Positions 24,907 to 33,470 of a DNA stretch of 64,000 nucleotides are shown piece after piece (position 1 is the stretch's first letter; every line of letters starts with the position of its first letter). A model generated the notes under the pieces. It saw only the letters and a list, made by a program, of their open reading frames with translations, searched no databases and was not told the DNA's origin. The stretch covers positions 310,001-374,000 of the forward strand of contig NZ_NQMO01000005.1 in assembly GCF_002257645.1 (NCBI RefSeq), read 5' to 3'. Made by a program: the position numbers and the translations under genes. The DNA comes from Paenibacillus sp. XY044. Lineage in GTDB: Bacteria; Bacillota; Bacilli; Paenibacillales; Paenibacillaceae.

Positions 24907-25758
24907 TCAACCCTGCACCTCCTCTGCCCCGGGTGCCCCGCCAGGTCTGCCCACGATCGGCATCTGCAGCTCGGACAGCACCGGGCTGGCCGGCTGCTCC
25001 GGCAGTTCCCAGTAGACCTCCCGGCTCGGCTCCTGCTCCGAGATGCCGTATCCCTGCTCCTCGAGCCAACCGGCCAGCTTGGCCGTGACATCATAGGAAC
25101 CCGCGAGGCCTGCGGAATGGGCGATACAGGCGAGCTTGGCGCCTTTCAGCTCCCTAACCCGTACCCGGCCCTGATCCGGGAGGGGTCCCGCAACCGGAAC
25201 GCCTACCTCAAGGTCCACGGCGTCCTCGCATTCGGCACAGCTGTGCCACAGAACGATCACCCGCTGATTCAGAGCGCCCTTGTACAGCGTTTTGACGGCC
25301 TGCAGCAGCTCCCGGATCAGCCCCGGAACCTTCGATTTGGAGGTGACTTCCCGAATGGAGGCGATCCATTCAGGGCCGGCTTCCCTCACGACGACGTCCA
25401 GGGGCGGCTCTCCAGCCTCACTCCGGTCTAGCTCATCCAGCCTGGCACCGATCCGGTTCAGGCGGGCCTGTTCCTCCCTCAGCATCTCGGTAATTTCGGC
25501 CGATTTATGAAGGAGCATCGCCCGCATCTGTTCCGTGCCCAAGGCTCCGTCCAGCAGCGGAATCATCTGCTCCAAGGTGAACCCCAAGTCTTTAAAAACA
25601 AGGATCCGGTGAACCCGCTTCAGCTGATCCGCCGTATAGAAGCGGTAACCTGTATCCGGATCGGTAAAAGACGGTTTCAGCAGCCCGATCTGGTCATAAT
25701 AGCGAAGCGCTTTGGCCGATACCTGGCTTATTTTTGAAAATTCCGTAATTTTGAACAT
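24907..25758 (-). CDS. MerR-family regulator with GyrI-like effector domain (BmrR-like)
   Basis: A 283-residue protein. The MerR DNA-binding domain is at residues 1-75 (S-A-K-A-L-R-Y-Y-D-Q-I-G-L-L-K-P), followed by a dimerising coiled coil to about 120 and a GyrI/BmrR-type ligand-binding domain. BmrR-type proteins bind hydrophobic cations and activate an MFS pump encoded next to them. Here that pump survives only as a 55-residue stub, so the regulator is an orphan unless it has other targets. Met 25758 is chosen for GGAGG upstream. Its own promoter has the long spacer and dyad typical of MerR sites. Confidence 0.92.
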   Translation of the reverse strand: MFKITEFSKISQVSAKALRYYDQIGLLKPSFTDPDTGYRFYTADQLKRVHRILVFKDLGFTLEQMIPLLDGALGTEQMRAMLLHKSAEITEMLREEQARLNRIGARLDELDRSEAGEPPLDVVVREAGPEWIASIREVTSKSKVPGLIRELLQAVKTLYKGALNQRVIVLWHSCAECEDAVDLEVGVPVAGPLPDQGRVRVRELKGAKLACIAHSAGLAGSYDVTAKLAGWLEEQGYGISEQEPSREVYWELPEQPASPVLSELQMPIVGRPGGAPGAEEVQG

Positions 25759-25780
25759 TTCCCAGCCTCCTCTCCGCTCC

Positions 25781-25812
25781 AGTATAAAGCTTTCCCTTAA
25801 GTGGAAAGTCAA
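25781..25812 (-). promoter_or_regulatory. MerR-type promoter with operator dyad
   Basis: On the minus strand TTGACT (-35) and TATACT (-10) are separated by 20 bp, longer than the normal 17. The spacer contains CTTTCC-N7-GGAAAG (25790-25808). A long spacer carrying a dyad is the signature of MerR-activated promoters, implying autoregulation. Confidence 0.75.
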
Positions 25813-25974
25813 CCCCTGGAACAGCGCCCACCCTAATAGGAATCCATAAGCTTTTGCGAAATCCAAGGCGAGAATCCATACCTTTCACGACAGAAAGAAT
25901 ACGATAAAAACATCAACTGTCATCACACCATGCGCTGTCGTCTAAGTTACATTCTAATGGAGGGAGACCCCACC

Positions 25975-26976
25975 ATGGCACATCTTCTTAGTCAAAAGGA
26001 AATCCGCAGCATTTCTCGGCGCTTCCGCCTGCAAGCCCTTCGCTCCATGCCTGTCTCTACGCTTTACCAAAAAAATGCCGTGATCCAAATACAGACGAAC
26101 CTCGGTACGTTTGCATTAAAGCCGTATAAGCGGAACCCCCATCTTCGCTCAGGTCTGGCGGCCCAAATGAAAACAGCCGCAAAGTATGTCCGCCTGTTAA
26201 TGAACAACGCGTATGGCTTTATGCCGGACTGGCTTCCTGCCGACTCAGGAAAGCTGTGGATCATGCGCCAAGGGAAACCTTTTTACATGACGGAGTGGAT
26301 TCATGGGCCGCCTTTGGGGGCGGAGCAAGATTATGAGCAGCTGGGCCATGCCCTGGCAAAGCTTCACACCCTCCGCTGCGGGCTTCCGCACTCACCTCAA
26401 TCTGCTACCCTGGAGCAAGTTCGGCTGTGGAAAGTCAAGGATCATCTTCTCCGGAAAAACATGGTTCAGGCTTCTTCCGTAAGTCCGACGCTCCGAAGGG
26501 CCATCAAGAAATACGGCGCGGCTTGGAAACGCCTCTCCGATGAGGCATGGTCCGAGATCCGCCATCCGGATATTTCCCGGATTTGCGCCCAGGAAAAGAC
26601 GAATCCCGCCCTTATTCACGGCGATATCACGCCACCGAATGTCATTATCGCAAATGACGGGCGTCTTCATATTATAGACTGGGATTTTATCAGAGTCGGT
26701 TCCACCTATGCGGATACGGCCAAGACAATTATGAATACGACCGGGTTTAACACCACATTCATGGAGGCTTTTTTAAGAGGATACGAAGGTATCCGGCCCT
26801 TAAGCCCACCTGAGCGAAGATTGATCAAGGCATTATACGGTTTGCCGAGGGAAGCCTGGTATGCCGTCCGGTTCCCCCGGAGCAAAAGAAGCGCTGAAAT
26901 GCTGAAGACGATAGACCAGACTTGGACGCTCAGGCGTCAAGCGATGGAATACATGAGCAGGTGGGCAAATCCATAA
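25975..26976 (+). CDS. CotS-family spore coat kinase-like protein (first copy)
   Basis: A 333-residue protein of the CotS/YutH group, which have an aminoglycoside-phosphotransferase fold. It shows an N-terminal lobe with a beta-hairpin (T-N-L-G-T-F-A-L-K-P-Y), the catalytic loop H-G-D-I-T-P-P-N and the metal-binding I-I-D-W-D-F. Family members are spore coat proteins or coat-associated kinases. Met 25975 follows GGAGGGAG. A second CotS-like gene starts 15 nt after the stop, so the pair is one transcript and probably made in the mother cell. I could not identify a convincing sigma E or sigma K promoter. Confidence 0.85.
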   Translation: MAHLLSQKEIRSISRRFRLQALRSMPVSTLYQKNAVIQIQTNLGTFALKPYKRNPHLRSGLAAQMKTAAKYVRLLMNNAYGFMPDWLPADSGKLWIMRQGKPFYMTEWIHGPPLGAEQDYEQLGHALAKLHTLRCGLPHSPQSATLEQVRLWKVKDHLLRKNMVQASSVSPTLRRAIKKYGAAWKRLSDEAWSEIRHPDISRICAQEKTNPALIHGDITPPNVIIANDGRLHIIDWDFIRVGSTYADTAKTIMNTTGFNTTFMEAFLRGYEGIRPLSPPERRLIKALYGLPREAWYAVRFPRSKRSAEMLKTIDQTWTLRRQAMEYMSRWANP

Positions 26977-26991
26977 CAAGAGGTGATTGTT

Positions 26992-27900
26992 GTGACGGAC
27001 TTGAGGACCGGCATTGAAGAAACCTATGGAATGAGAATCCGCGAAATCAGGCGGGTGAAGGACGTATTCCGGATTCGGACCCCTCTGGGTACTTACTGCT
27101 TAAAGGGCTACGATGTTCAGGCGGAAGAAGTCTTTTATATAGCCCGGATCTTTGCCTGGCTGGATGAACGGGGATTTACCCGCAGTCCAAAAGTGCATCC
27201 TACCACCGCGCATTCACCGGTCATGACCCATCGCGGCACGGTGTACATGCTGACGAATTGGGTGCACGGAAGGCAGCCGGATTTTGGGAAGGCAACGGAC
27301 TTAAGGAAAGGGCTTCGCGCGCTCGCCAGGTTTCACGCTGCCGCCGAAGGCTTTCCCGCAGGGGAAGCCCCTGCCTCTAGAACCCGATATTTCGATTTGG
27401 ACAACGATGTCTCGGAATATAAGGACCTGCTCGGAAGCTACGATAACACAGGCTACTTCGTCCCTCTTTGCGAAGAAGTAATAAGCCGTCTGCGAGAGCC
27501 GGCCTTACTTGCGGCAATTACAGCGGAGCAGCAGGCATCCGCTTTTATCCATGGGGATTACAATTATCCCAACTTGATTAAGGACAAACAGGGGAAGCTG
27601 CATCTGATTGATTTTGAAAACAGCTCACTGCATGTGCGAATGAAGGATTTATCCCACATCCTCCACCGCAACTTTACCTGGAACGCGAGCGGAATGCTTC
27701 GCGCCGTCGAATATTACCAGCGGTACCGGCAGCTCAGCGCCTCGGATCTCTCCCTGCTGCACGCGCTGCTGTCTGCTCCTTATCCCGTTGTCCGAAGCAT
27801 CAATATCGGCGGAATCCGGTCCGCCGCGCGGGTCATCCCTTCCTCAGCCCAATTCATGCAGTATCGAAAAGACCTGGGCGCATTGCTCGCTTCTTCCTGA
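26992..27900 (+). CDS. CotS-family spore coat kinase-like protein (second copy)
   Basis: A 302-residue paralogue of the preceding gene, with the same order of elements: T-P-L-G-T-Y-C-L-K-G-Y, catalytic loop H-G-D-Y-N-Y-P-N and L-I-D-F-E-N in place of I-D-W-D. The start is taken as GTG 26992, six nt after AGAGGTGA; an in-frame GTG at 26983 overlaps that site. The two copies are clearly divergent, so the duplication is old. Confidence 0.82.
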   Translation: MTDLRTGIEETYGMRIREIRRVKDVFRIRTPLGTYCLKGYDVQAEEVFYIARIFAWLDERGFTRSPKVHPTTAHSPVMTHRGTVYMLTNWVHGRQPDFGKATDLRKGLRALARFHAAAEGFPAGEAPASRTRYFDLDNDVSEYKDLLGSYDNTGYFVPLCEEVISRLREPALLAAITAEQQASAFIHGDYNYPNLIKDKQGKLHLIDFENSSLHVRMKDLSHILHRNFTWNASGMLRAVEYYQRYRQLSASDLSLLHALLSAPYPVVRSINIGGIRSAARVIPSSAQFMQYRKDLGALLASS

Positions 27901-27916
27901 ATTCTCCGGCCGCACC

Positions 27917-28237
27917 TCAATCGGCCACAGAAGCCGGATGATAGCGATATGCCTCCAAGTCAACCCGTCCCTCGGCGTCGACCTCTACCCCCTCGCCGTT
28001 AAGATACAGAATTTGCAGCATGCGCGATTCCTCCTCCGCAATGGCGATCTCGCCTTTTGCATTCACAACCCGATGCCAAGGAAGACGGTGCTTCCTGCTC
28101 AGCGAATGAAGAATGCGCACGACCTGCCTTGCCGCTCTCCGGCTCCCCGCCAACTCGGCGATTTGCCCGTAGGTCATCACGCGGCCCTCCGGTATATTTT
28201 GAATAATCTGGATGACGTTCATCGTAAAAGGCTTCAT
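27917..28237 (-). CDS. Alkyltransferase-like (ATL) protein
   Basis: A 106-residue protein equal to the DNA-binding domain of O6-methylguanine methyltransferases. The active-site P-C-H-R-V is P-W-H-R-V here (53-57), so it cannot accept an alkyl group. This Cys-to-Trp change defines ATL proteins, which bind O6-alkylguanine and hand it to nucleotide excision repair. The arginine finger region and helix-turn-helix (Y-G-Q-I-A-E-L-A-G) are intact. Its start overlaps the stop of the upstream LysR gene by 4 bp (ATGA), so the two are translationally coupled. A full Ada with P-C-H-R-V lies at 42.8 kb. Confidence 0.93.
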   Translation of the reverse strand: MKPFTMNVIQIIQNIPEGRVMTYGQIAELAGSRRAARQVVRILHSLSRKHRLPWHRVVNAKGEIAIAEEESRMLQILYLNGEGVEVDAEGRVDLEAYRYHPASVAD

Positions 28238-29145
28238 TGGTTTCCCCAACCTCCAAACCGGGATTCATGTTTAAAACGGTCGATAAAATACCGATATGCC
28301 GGCCTCTTTCGGCTCTCCGACCAAATCCAGCCAAAGTGAACCCGCTCCTGGACGAAACCTTCGACATCCAGCATGACGAGATTGTCGCGGAGCGGTCCGC
28401 CCAGGCTGTAAAAGGAATAATCATGTCCTACCGTAACGGCGAGTCCCTCCTGCAATGCGCTCTGCACGGCTCCGCCGTTGTTGGTCTTGAACAGCACCCG
28501 CACCGGTCCGAACTGGCGGGTAAATTCCTTAATGTACGCATCGACGTAGTCGTCCTTATACAGCGCAAACCATTGCCCCCGGACTTCCTCGGGCGTCAGC
28601 GATTTGCGGGCGGCGAGCGGAGAAATGCGCGGTACGGCAATCATCAATTTGCCGGTATAGACCGCATCGAACGTAAGCCCCTCCTGATGCAGCATGCTTT
28701 CCGGCAGACCTACAAAGCCAAGATCCGCCAGATCATGCCGAATGTCGTTGATGATCTCCTTGGAACCCTTCTCCGATATTTCAAATTGAAGCCCGGGATG
28801 CTCGCTGCGCAGCAGGGAGATGACCTTGACCAGCGCGGCCATTTCAGCAGGCATCGTGGCCAGCCGCAGCTCGCCGTTCATGACCTGCGTCCGGTGCTCC
28901 GCTTCCAGGCGAATCTCCTGAATCATTTTGGCAGCTTCCGTCATCTTCTTGATGAGACTCTGGCCTTCGGCCGTTGGAAAAGTGCCCAGCCGGGAGCGCT
29001 TGAACAGCTTCAGGCCCAGTTCATGCTCCAGGCTCGTGATCGCCTGGCTGACCGCCGATTGGGTAATATGCAAATTCCCCGCTGCCTCGGCAAGCGAGTT
29101 CACGCGGGCGACTTCAACCACGTAAGACAGCTGATCGATATTCAA
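28234..29145 (-). CDS. LysR-family regulator divergent from butanediol dehydrogenase
   Basis: A 303-residue LysR protein with the N-terminal winged helix (L-A-E-A-A-G-N-L-H-I-T-Q-S-A-V-S-Q-A-I) and a substrate-binding domain from about residue 90. It is divergent from the dehydrogenase gene, and a perfect 14-bp palindrome (29173-29186) lies in the 167-bp gap, so it probably controls that gene and itself. It is coupled to the ATL gene by a 4-bp overlap. Confidence 0.93.
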   Translation of the reverse strand: MNIDQLSYVVEVARVNSLAEAAGNLHITQSAVSQAITSLEHELGLKLFKRSRLGTFPTAEGQSLIKKMTEAAKMIQEIRLEAEHRTQVMNGELRLATMPAEMAALVKVISLLRSEHPGLQFEISEKGSKEIINDIRHDLADLGFVGLPESMLHQEGLTFDAVYTGKLMIAVPRISPLAARKSLTPEEVRGQWFALYKDDYVDAYIKEFTRQFGPVRVLFKTNNGGAVQSALQEGLAVTVGHDYSFYSLGGPLRDNLVMLDVEGFVQERVHFGWIWSESRKRPAYRYFIDRFKHESRFGGWGNQ

Positions 29146-29172
29146 GGCAGCTTATCCCCTTCTTATATAAGT

Positions 29173-29186
29173 TTAACTTAAGTTAA
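29173..29186. promoter_or_regulatory. Candidate LysR operator (perfect palindrome)
   Basis: TTAACTTAAGTTAA is a perfect 14-bp palindrome 28 nt from the LysR start. A related GGTTAACTT occurs at 29242-29250, nearer the dehydrogenase gene. Two sites of unequal quality are usual for LysR control regions. Confidence 0.6.
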
Positions 29187-29312
29187 GGTAACCACAATTA
29201 ATTTTATTTAAACATAAGCCGGGCGTACAATAAAAGGGTAAGGTTAACTTTTGCCCTGCTTGAGGCAAGGCGAATCCCATCATCCACTTCTTGGACAAGG
29301 AGAGATATAGAT

Positions 29313-30362
29313 ATGAAAGCAGCCGTTTGGTATGGAACCAACGACGTACGAATCGAAAACATCGAAGAACCCGCCGTGAAGCCGGGACAAGTGAAGGTTA
29401 AGGTGGAATGGACAGGCATCTGCGGCAGCGACCTGCATGCTTACCATCACGGTATCGGCGTACAAACCGGAGTGCCGCACCCGATTTCCGGAGAGATGGC
29501 ACCGCTTACGCTGGGACATGAGTTCACGGGCACGGTCGCCGAGGTCGGCGATGGCGTGACGAACGTCCGCGTGGGCGACCGGGTCACGATCGAGCCGCTG
29601 ATCTACTGCGGGGAGTGCGAATACTGCCGCCAGGGCCGGTATAACCAGTGCGAGCACTTCGGGTTCGTCGGCTTGAACGCGAACGGCGGCTTTGCCGAAT
29701 ATGCAATCGTTCAGCCGTATATGGTGCATAAGCTGCCCGATCACGTGTCGCTGGAGGAAGGCGCGCTGGTGGAGCCCACCGCCGTTGCCTTTCACGCGGT
29801 GCGCAGCAGCCGCATGAAGGTCGGCGACAAGGTGGCCGTGTTCGGCGTCGGACCGATCGGGCTCCTCACCATTCTGTCCGCCAAGGCGGCCGGCGCAGCC
29901 CAAATCATCGCGGTGGACGTCTCCGATGAGCGGCTGGCGAAGGCTCAGGAGATCGGTGCGACAGCGATCATTAACGGGGCCCGGCAGAACACCGAGGAAG
30001 AAATCATTGCATTGACCGGAACCGGCGTGGATGTGGCCTTTGAAGCCGCAGGTGCGCAGCCGACGTTCACCAATGCCGTGAACACCGTCAAGAAGGGCGG
30101 CGAGGTTGTCGTGATCGCTGCGTTCGCCAAACCGGCGAGCATTGATCTGATGCAGCTGATGGTGAAGGAAGCGAGCGTTACCGCCATCCTGGCCTACCGC
30201 CACATTTTCCCTGAAATTATTTCCTTAATCGCAAATGGTACGCTGGACGTCAAGCAGGTAATCACCAAGAAAATTGCGCTGGACAACCTCATTGAAGAGG
30301 GCTTCGAGCTGTTGATCCAGGACAAAAGCCAGGCGAAAATTTTGACCAAAATCCAGCCGTAA
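29313..30362 (+). CDS. bdhA: 2,3-butanediol dehydrogenase-type zinc alcohol dehydrogenase
   Basis: A 349-residue zinc medium-chain dehydrogenase. Catalytic zinc ligands are C37 (G-I-C-G-S-D), H69 and E70 (G-H-E-F), and the structural zinc cysteines are C99, C102, C105 and C113. The NAD site is G-V-G-P-I-G. The sequence fits (R,R)-butanediol/acetoin dehydrogenases (early G-S-D-L-H-A-Y, P-H-P-I-S-G motif). It would interconvert acetoin and 2,3-butanediol in overflow metabolism; sorbitol or threonine dehydrogenase activity is less likely. A LysR gene is divergent. Confidence 0.9.
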   Translation: MKAAVWYGTNDVRIENIEEPAVKPGQVKVKVEWTGICGSDLHAYHHGIGVQTGVPHPISGEMAPLTLGHEFTGTVAEVGDGVTNVRVGDRVTIEPLIYCGECEYCRQGRYNQCEHFGFVGLNANGGFAEYAIVQPYMVHKLPDHVSLEEGALVEPTAVAFHAVRSSRMKVGDKVAVFGVGPIGLLTILSAKAAGAAQIIAVDVSDERLAKAQEIGATAIINGARQNTEEEIIALTGTGVDVAFEAAGAQPTFTNAVNTVKKGGEVVVIAAFAKPASIDLMQLMVKEASVTAILAYRHIFPEIISLIANGTLDVKQVITKKIALDNLIEEGFELLIQDKSQAKILTKIQP

Positions 30363-30410
30363 GCCGCGCGTCGGAATTAAATGACGGCTTCCGCCGCTTA
30401 AACATCAGTC

Positions 30411-30440
30411 AAGGCCGCCTCTAAAGAGGCGGCCTTGTTT
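30411..30440 (+). terminator. Intrinsic terminator of the dehydrogenase gene
   Basis: CAAGGCCGCCTCT and AGAGGCGGCCTTG form a perfect 13-bp stem with a 2-nt loop, then TTT. It also fits as a terminator for the convergent AraC gene. Confidence 0.85.
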
Positions 30441-30464
30441 GGGCTGCAGCGCTTGTATAGATCG

Positions 30465-31325
30465 TTACTTCACCGGAATCCAAATTTCTGAATACAGGTC
30501 CGGACTGGAAGGATCCTCGTCTGTATAAACCTCCAGCTCGGCGGTGCCGGTATATTCGTACCCGCTGGACGGAAACCATTCAGAGAAAATCCGCTTCCAG
30601 GCGTTCTGCATCGCATCCGGCATCGGACCGCGCACTTCGAACACTACCCACTTGGAAGCCGGGATGTCCAGCTTCTCCAAGCCTTCCGGCACTTCCTGAT
30701 CGCATTCGGTCGCGATCCAGTAGTCCATCTCCTTCGGTCTCACCGCCCCTTGATCAAGGCACACGCCGAGCACGCCCTTGATCTGCCCGCTGTTCACGCG
30801 GAACAACAAGTCGTTGACCCCGTTCTGGTGAACCTCCTGCCACATCTTCGGAATTCCCTCAAGGTTCTGGCCATTTTCATAGGAAAAGGCCCGTTTGACT
30901 CCAACGACCTGAAACGCTTCTCTCTCCACGATTTGATATTTCACCGGTTCGGCTCCTTTCAGACTCACCTGGATGACCAGGCGGTTATAAAATTGCAGCT
31001 TCCCGATCCCTTTCCGCGCCTCCGTCGGGGTGACGCCGTGCTGCTTGCGAAATGCCTTCGAGAACGCCTCGGGAGTGTCGTATCCGTACTTGCAGGCAAG
31101 GTCGATGATTTTGGTATCCGTCCCCGTCAGCTCCTTCGCCGCAAGAGACAGCCGCCTGCGCCGTAGATAATCGCCGATCGTTATATCCGTCAGCAGCGTA
31201 AAGGTCCGCTGAAAATGAAACGGCGACGAGTGCGCCTGCTTCGCGATCTCTTCGATGGTGATGTCCTCATAGAGATGGTCCTCCATATAATCGATAGCCC
31301 GCTGCAGCGATTCCACCCATGCCAT
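30465..31325 (-). CDS. AraC-family regulator with GyrI-like effector domain
   Basis: A 286-residue regulator with an N-terminal AraC double helix-turn-helix (residues 8-105, with P-F-H-F-Q-R-T-F-T and C-K-Y-G-Y-D-T-P-E-A-F-S-K-A-F) and a C-terminal GyrI/Rob-type ligand domain from about residue 130. Such proteins sense hydrophobic drugs or peptides and activate detoxification genes. No target gene is adjacent on the same strand. It is convergent with bdhA. Upstream (31326-31578) lies about 250 bp with no gene; a weak GCCC/GGGC hairpin near 31523-31549 is the only structure seen there. Confidence 0.9.
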   Translation of the reverse strand: MAWVESLQRAIDYMEDHLYEDITIEEIAKQAHSSPFHFQRTFTLLTDITIGDYLRRRRLSLAAKELTGTDTKIIDLACKYGYDTPEAFSKAFRKQHGVTPTEARKGIGKLQFYNRLVIQVSLKGAEPVKYQIVEREAFQVVGVKRAFSYENGQNLEGIPKMWQEVHQNGVNDLLFRVNSGQIKGVLGVCLDQGAVRPKEMDYWIATECDQEVPEGLEKLDIPASKWVVFEVRGPMPDAMQNAWKRIFSEWFPSSGYEYTGTAELEVYTDEDPSSPDLYSEIWIPVK

Positions 31326-31578
31326 ATTCGCTCACCCCTCGTATGTCATCATAACCCCGGCTTTCGCCAAAGTCCTGTCATTCCGTGCTCTCGCGGAACA
31401 GGTTGTCCGTTCCGTAGATTTAAGTATACAACAGGATCAAGGAGGCGCGGCACTCCGTAGGCTGAGGACAGCAGGAATCAAGAAACCCAGGCTTTTGGAA
31501 GCCCCGCATCGAACGCCAATAAGCCCAAAACGCAAAGGTTTCGGGCCTGATCATTGAATATGCACACCGTTAAACTTT

Positions 31579-31947
31579 TTAATCTCCCCATTTCAGGAAC
31601 ATAGCCAGCTTGCAGCATGGGTTGGTCTCAACTAACGGGTCGACGGTAATCCCGATCCCGCTTGGGGAAAACACGGACGAGATTTTCGACGAGCTGCTGA
31701 TCGACTTCATCAGCCGGTCCACCTCCTGCTTGTTGCCTGCCTGGGCAGCCGTCATCACCTGAACGGCAAAGGAATGGTCCGACAGTCTATTGAGAATCTT
31801 GTAGCCTTCCTCCATCAGCGAATAATATCCCTGAATGGACTCGTTGAGGGTATCAGTCTTGATCTGCGGGTATTCACGAATCCATGAATAGTAATAGGGC
31901 CGCGGGTAATAATGGGGACACCATCCACCATATGAGGGATAACTCAT
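31579..31947 (-). CDS. Tyr/Pro-rich small protein, possibly spore-associated
   Basis: A 122-residue protein that opens with a Tyr/Pro/Trp-rich tail (Y-P-R-P-Y-Y-Y-S-W) and continues as a soluble helical domain (residues 30-85), a Ser-rich link and a C-terminal segment with two adjacent cysteines (P-C-C-K). Met 31947 follows AAAGGAG. A sigma K-like promoter lies upstream (31982-32008), and aromatic tails of this kind are common in spore coat and crust proteins. I do not recognise a named family, so the spore role is an inference. Confidence 0.65.
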   Translation of the reverse strand: MSYPSYGGWCPHYYPRPYYYSWIREYPQIKTDTLNESIQGYYSLMEEGYKILNRLSDHSFAVQVMTAAQAGNKQEVDRLMKSISSSSKISSVFSPSGIGITVDPLVETNPCCKLAMFLKWGD

Positions 31948-31981
31948 GGCGTGATCTCCTTTCTGTAAGTACCGGTCGGTC

Positions 31982-32008
31982 CATTATATGCCGCGGCTGG
32001 GCAATGGT
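31982..32008 (-). promoter_or_regulatory. Possible sigma K-type sporulation promoter
   Basis: On the minus strand an AC (32008-32007) is followed by 16 nt and CATATAATG (31990-31982), close to the sigma K pattern AC-N16-CATANNNTA. The first transcribed base would lie about 28 nt before the start codon at 31947. The pattern is short and could occur by chance. Confidence 0.4.
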
Positions 32009-32017
32009 GAGAAACGC

Positions 32018-33313
32018 CTACCCGAAGCGCTTGGTTTTATACCACTTACTCTGTCTTCCCGTTACTTTATCGACGATCATCGACCAGAAGGCCAGCAGCG
32101 AAATGACCAGAAACAGCTGGGCATACGTGAAGTAAGACACGCAGGACAGGATGAAGTTTCTGACGTTGCTCTGTCCGATATCAGTGGCCAGCGCCAGGTT
32201 GATCTGAAGAACATAAATGTAGTACATCAGGGCCCAGGCGATAACCAGATACACATACAGGTCGCTGCTAAATTGGAACGGGGATAACGTGTCCGGGTAA
32301 AAGAACGCCATGATCTGGTACACGATATTGACGATAAAAATGAGATCGGAGACGATAATCGCCACCATGAACCAAAAGTAACTGGCGGCATAATAGAGCA
32401 CATGCAGCTTGATCCGCCAGCTGCTCCTATTAAACAGATGGTGGAGATTATCGATCACCACCCTGTAATTCCCTTTGGCCCAGCGCTGGCGCTGCTTCAT
32501 ATAGACGCCGAGCCTTTCCGGCTCCTGCTGATAGGCCTCTGCCTGCGGTGCGAGTGCGATCAGCTGGCCGCGGCCCAAAATTTCAAAGGATACCGCCGTG
32601 TCCTCCGTAATGGCATGTTCGTCCCATCCGCCGATCTCCTCCATGAGCGAGCGTTTAACGATAAAGTTGGTCCCGGGGATCGTTCCCAAACGAAACAGCT
32701 CCCACAGACCGGTATGATGCACCCGCTGGATGGTGACCAGCTCCAGATTGATGAACTGCGACAGCAGGTTCTGCCCGCGGTTGCGCGCTTTGTTGCGCCC
32801 AAACACCGCGCCGTAACGCTCAGGCTGCTCCATGGCTTTATGGATCAGAAAGTAAAGGGCGTTGTGCTCTGGCGCGGCATCGGCGTCATAGACGCAGATC
32901 CATTCCCCGGTGGCTTCCTTCAGCGCATCGTTCAGAGCTCCCGATTTCCCGCCGGTGCCGGTTCTCTCCAATAGGATCAGGTCCCTGTCTTTATAGCTGG
33001 TCTTCGCCTTCAGCGCCTTCAGCTTGTCCGCCGTGCGATCGGTGCAGTTATCGGCGATCACGATGATCTGGACCTTCTCCGGAGGATAATACAGCTGCAG
33101 GATATGCTCCACCGTCGATGTAATGACCAACTCTTCATTGTGGGCCGGGACCATCACCGTCACGGTCGGATAATCGTCCATTTGCCCTCTGCGCACCAGA
33201 GCCCCCCGGTTCTGCCTGTACACAAACCGGATTGCGCCGGACATGATGACCATCGACTCCAGTACGGCAATCCAGATCGATACAATCGACAGGAGCAGGA
33301 TGACGTCAGCCAC
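32018..33313 (-). CDS. Processive family-2 glycosyltransferase (exopolysaccharide synthase, YdaM-like)
   Basis: A 431-residue membrane glycosyltransferase of the cellulose/PNAG synthase type. An N-terminal helix precedes the GT-A domain, which has D-A-D at 143-145, T-E-D at 236-238 and the processivity motif Q-R-Q-R-W at 274-278. About four C-terminal helices form the translocation channel. The GTG start at 33313 overlaps the stop of the 47-residue membrane protein gene. With the degenerate GGDEF protein upstream it matches the ydaK-ydaM part of the Bacillus subtilis c-di-GMP-controlled exopolysaccharide operon. The sugar is unknown. Confidence 0.9.
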   Translation of the reverse strand: MADVILLLSIVSIWIAVLESMVIMSGAIRFVYRQNRGALVRRGQMDDYPTVTVMVPAHNEELVITSTVEHILQLYYPPEKVQIIVIADNCTDRTADKLKALKAKTSYKDRDLILLERTGTGGKSGALNDALKEATGEWICVYDADAAPEHNALYFLIHKAMEQPERYGAVFGRNKARNRGQNLLSQFINLELVTIQRVHHTGLWELFRLGTIPGTNFIVKRSLMEEIGGWDEHAITEDTAVSFEILGRGQLIALAPQAEAYQQEPERLGVYMKQRQRWAKGNYRVVIDNLHHLFNRSSWRIKLHVLYYAASYFWFMVAIIVSDLIFIVNIVYQIMAFFYPDTLSPFQFSSDLYVYLVIAWALMYYIYVLQINLALATDIGQSNVRNFILSCVSYFTYAQLFLVISLLAFWSMIVDKVTGRQSKWYKTKRFG

Positions 33314-33449
33314 TGAAATTCCCCCGATCGTATTTTTTCTTTACTTTGGCCCGGAACATCAGCGTGGCGATCGTAAGCACCAGCACCGCTGCGGCAAAAA
33401 GGATGCTGACGCCAATACATACAGGAATAAACCAATGGGCATACGACAT
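33306..33449 (-). CDS. 47-residue membrane protein in the exopolysaccharide operon
   Basis: A single hydrophobic helix (residues 6-31) and a basic C-terminus (K-V-K-K-K-Y-D-R). Met 33449 follows AAAGGAGG. Its stop overlaps the glycosyltransferase start, and the GGDEF-like gene ends 21 nt upstream, so all three are one operon. Small single-helix partners exist in some synthase operons; here it may link the receptor to the synthase. No homologue is recognised. Confidence 0.75.
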   Translation of the reverse strand: MSYAHWFIPVCIGVSILFAAAVLVLTIATLMFRAKVKKKYDRGNFSG

Positions 33450-33470
33450 GCGGGTGCCCCTCCTTTCTCC

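Noticed and set aside
23417..25069. A single 550-codon frame joining an MFS N-terminus to the flavoprotein
   Set aside because: A perfect terminator and an ECF41 promoter lie inside it, and the flavoprotein has its own ribosome site. The continuity is a chance read-through after the MFS deletion.
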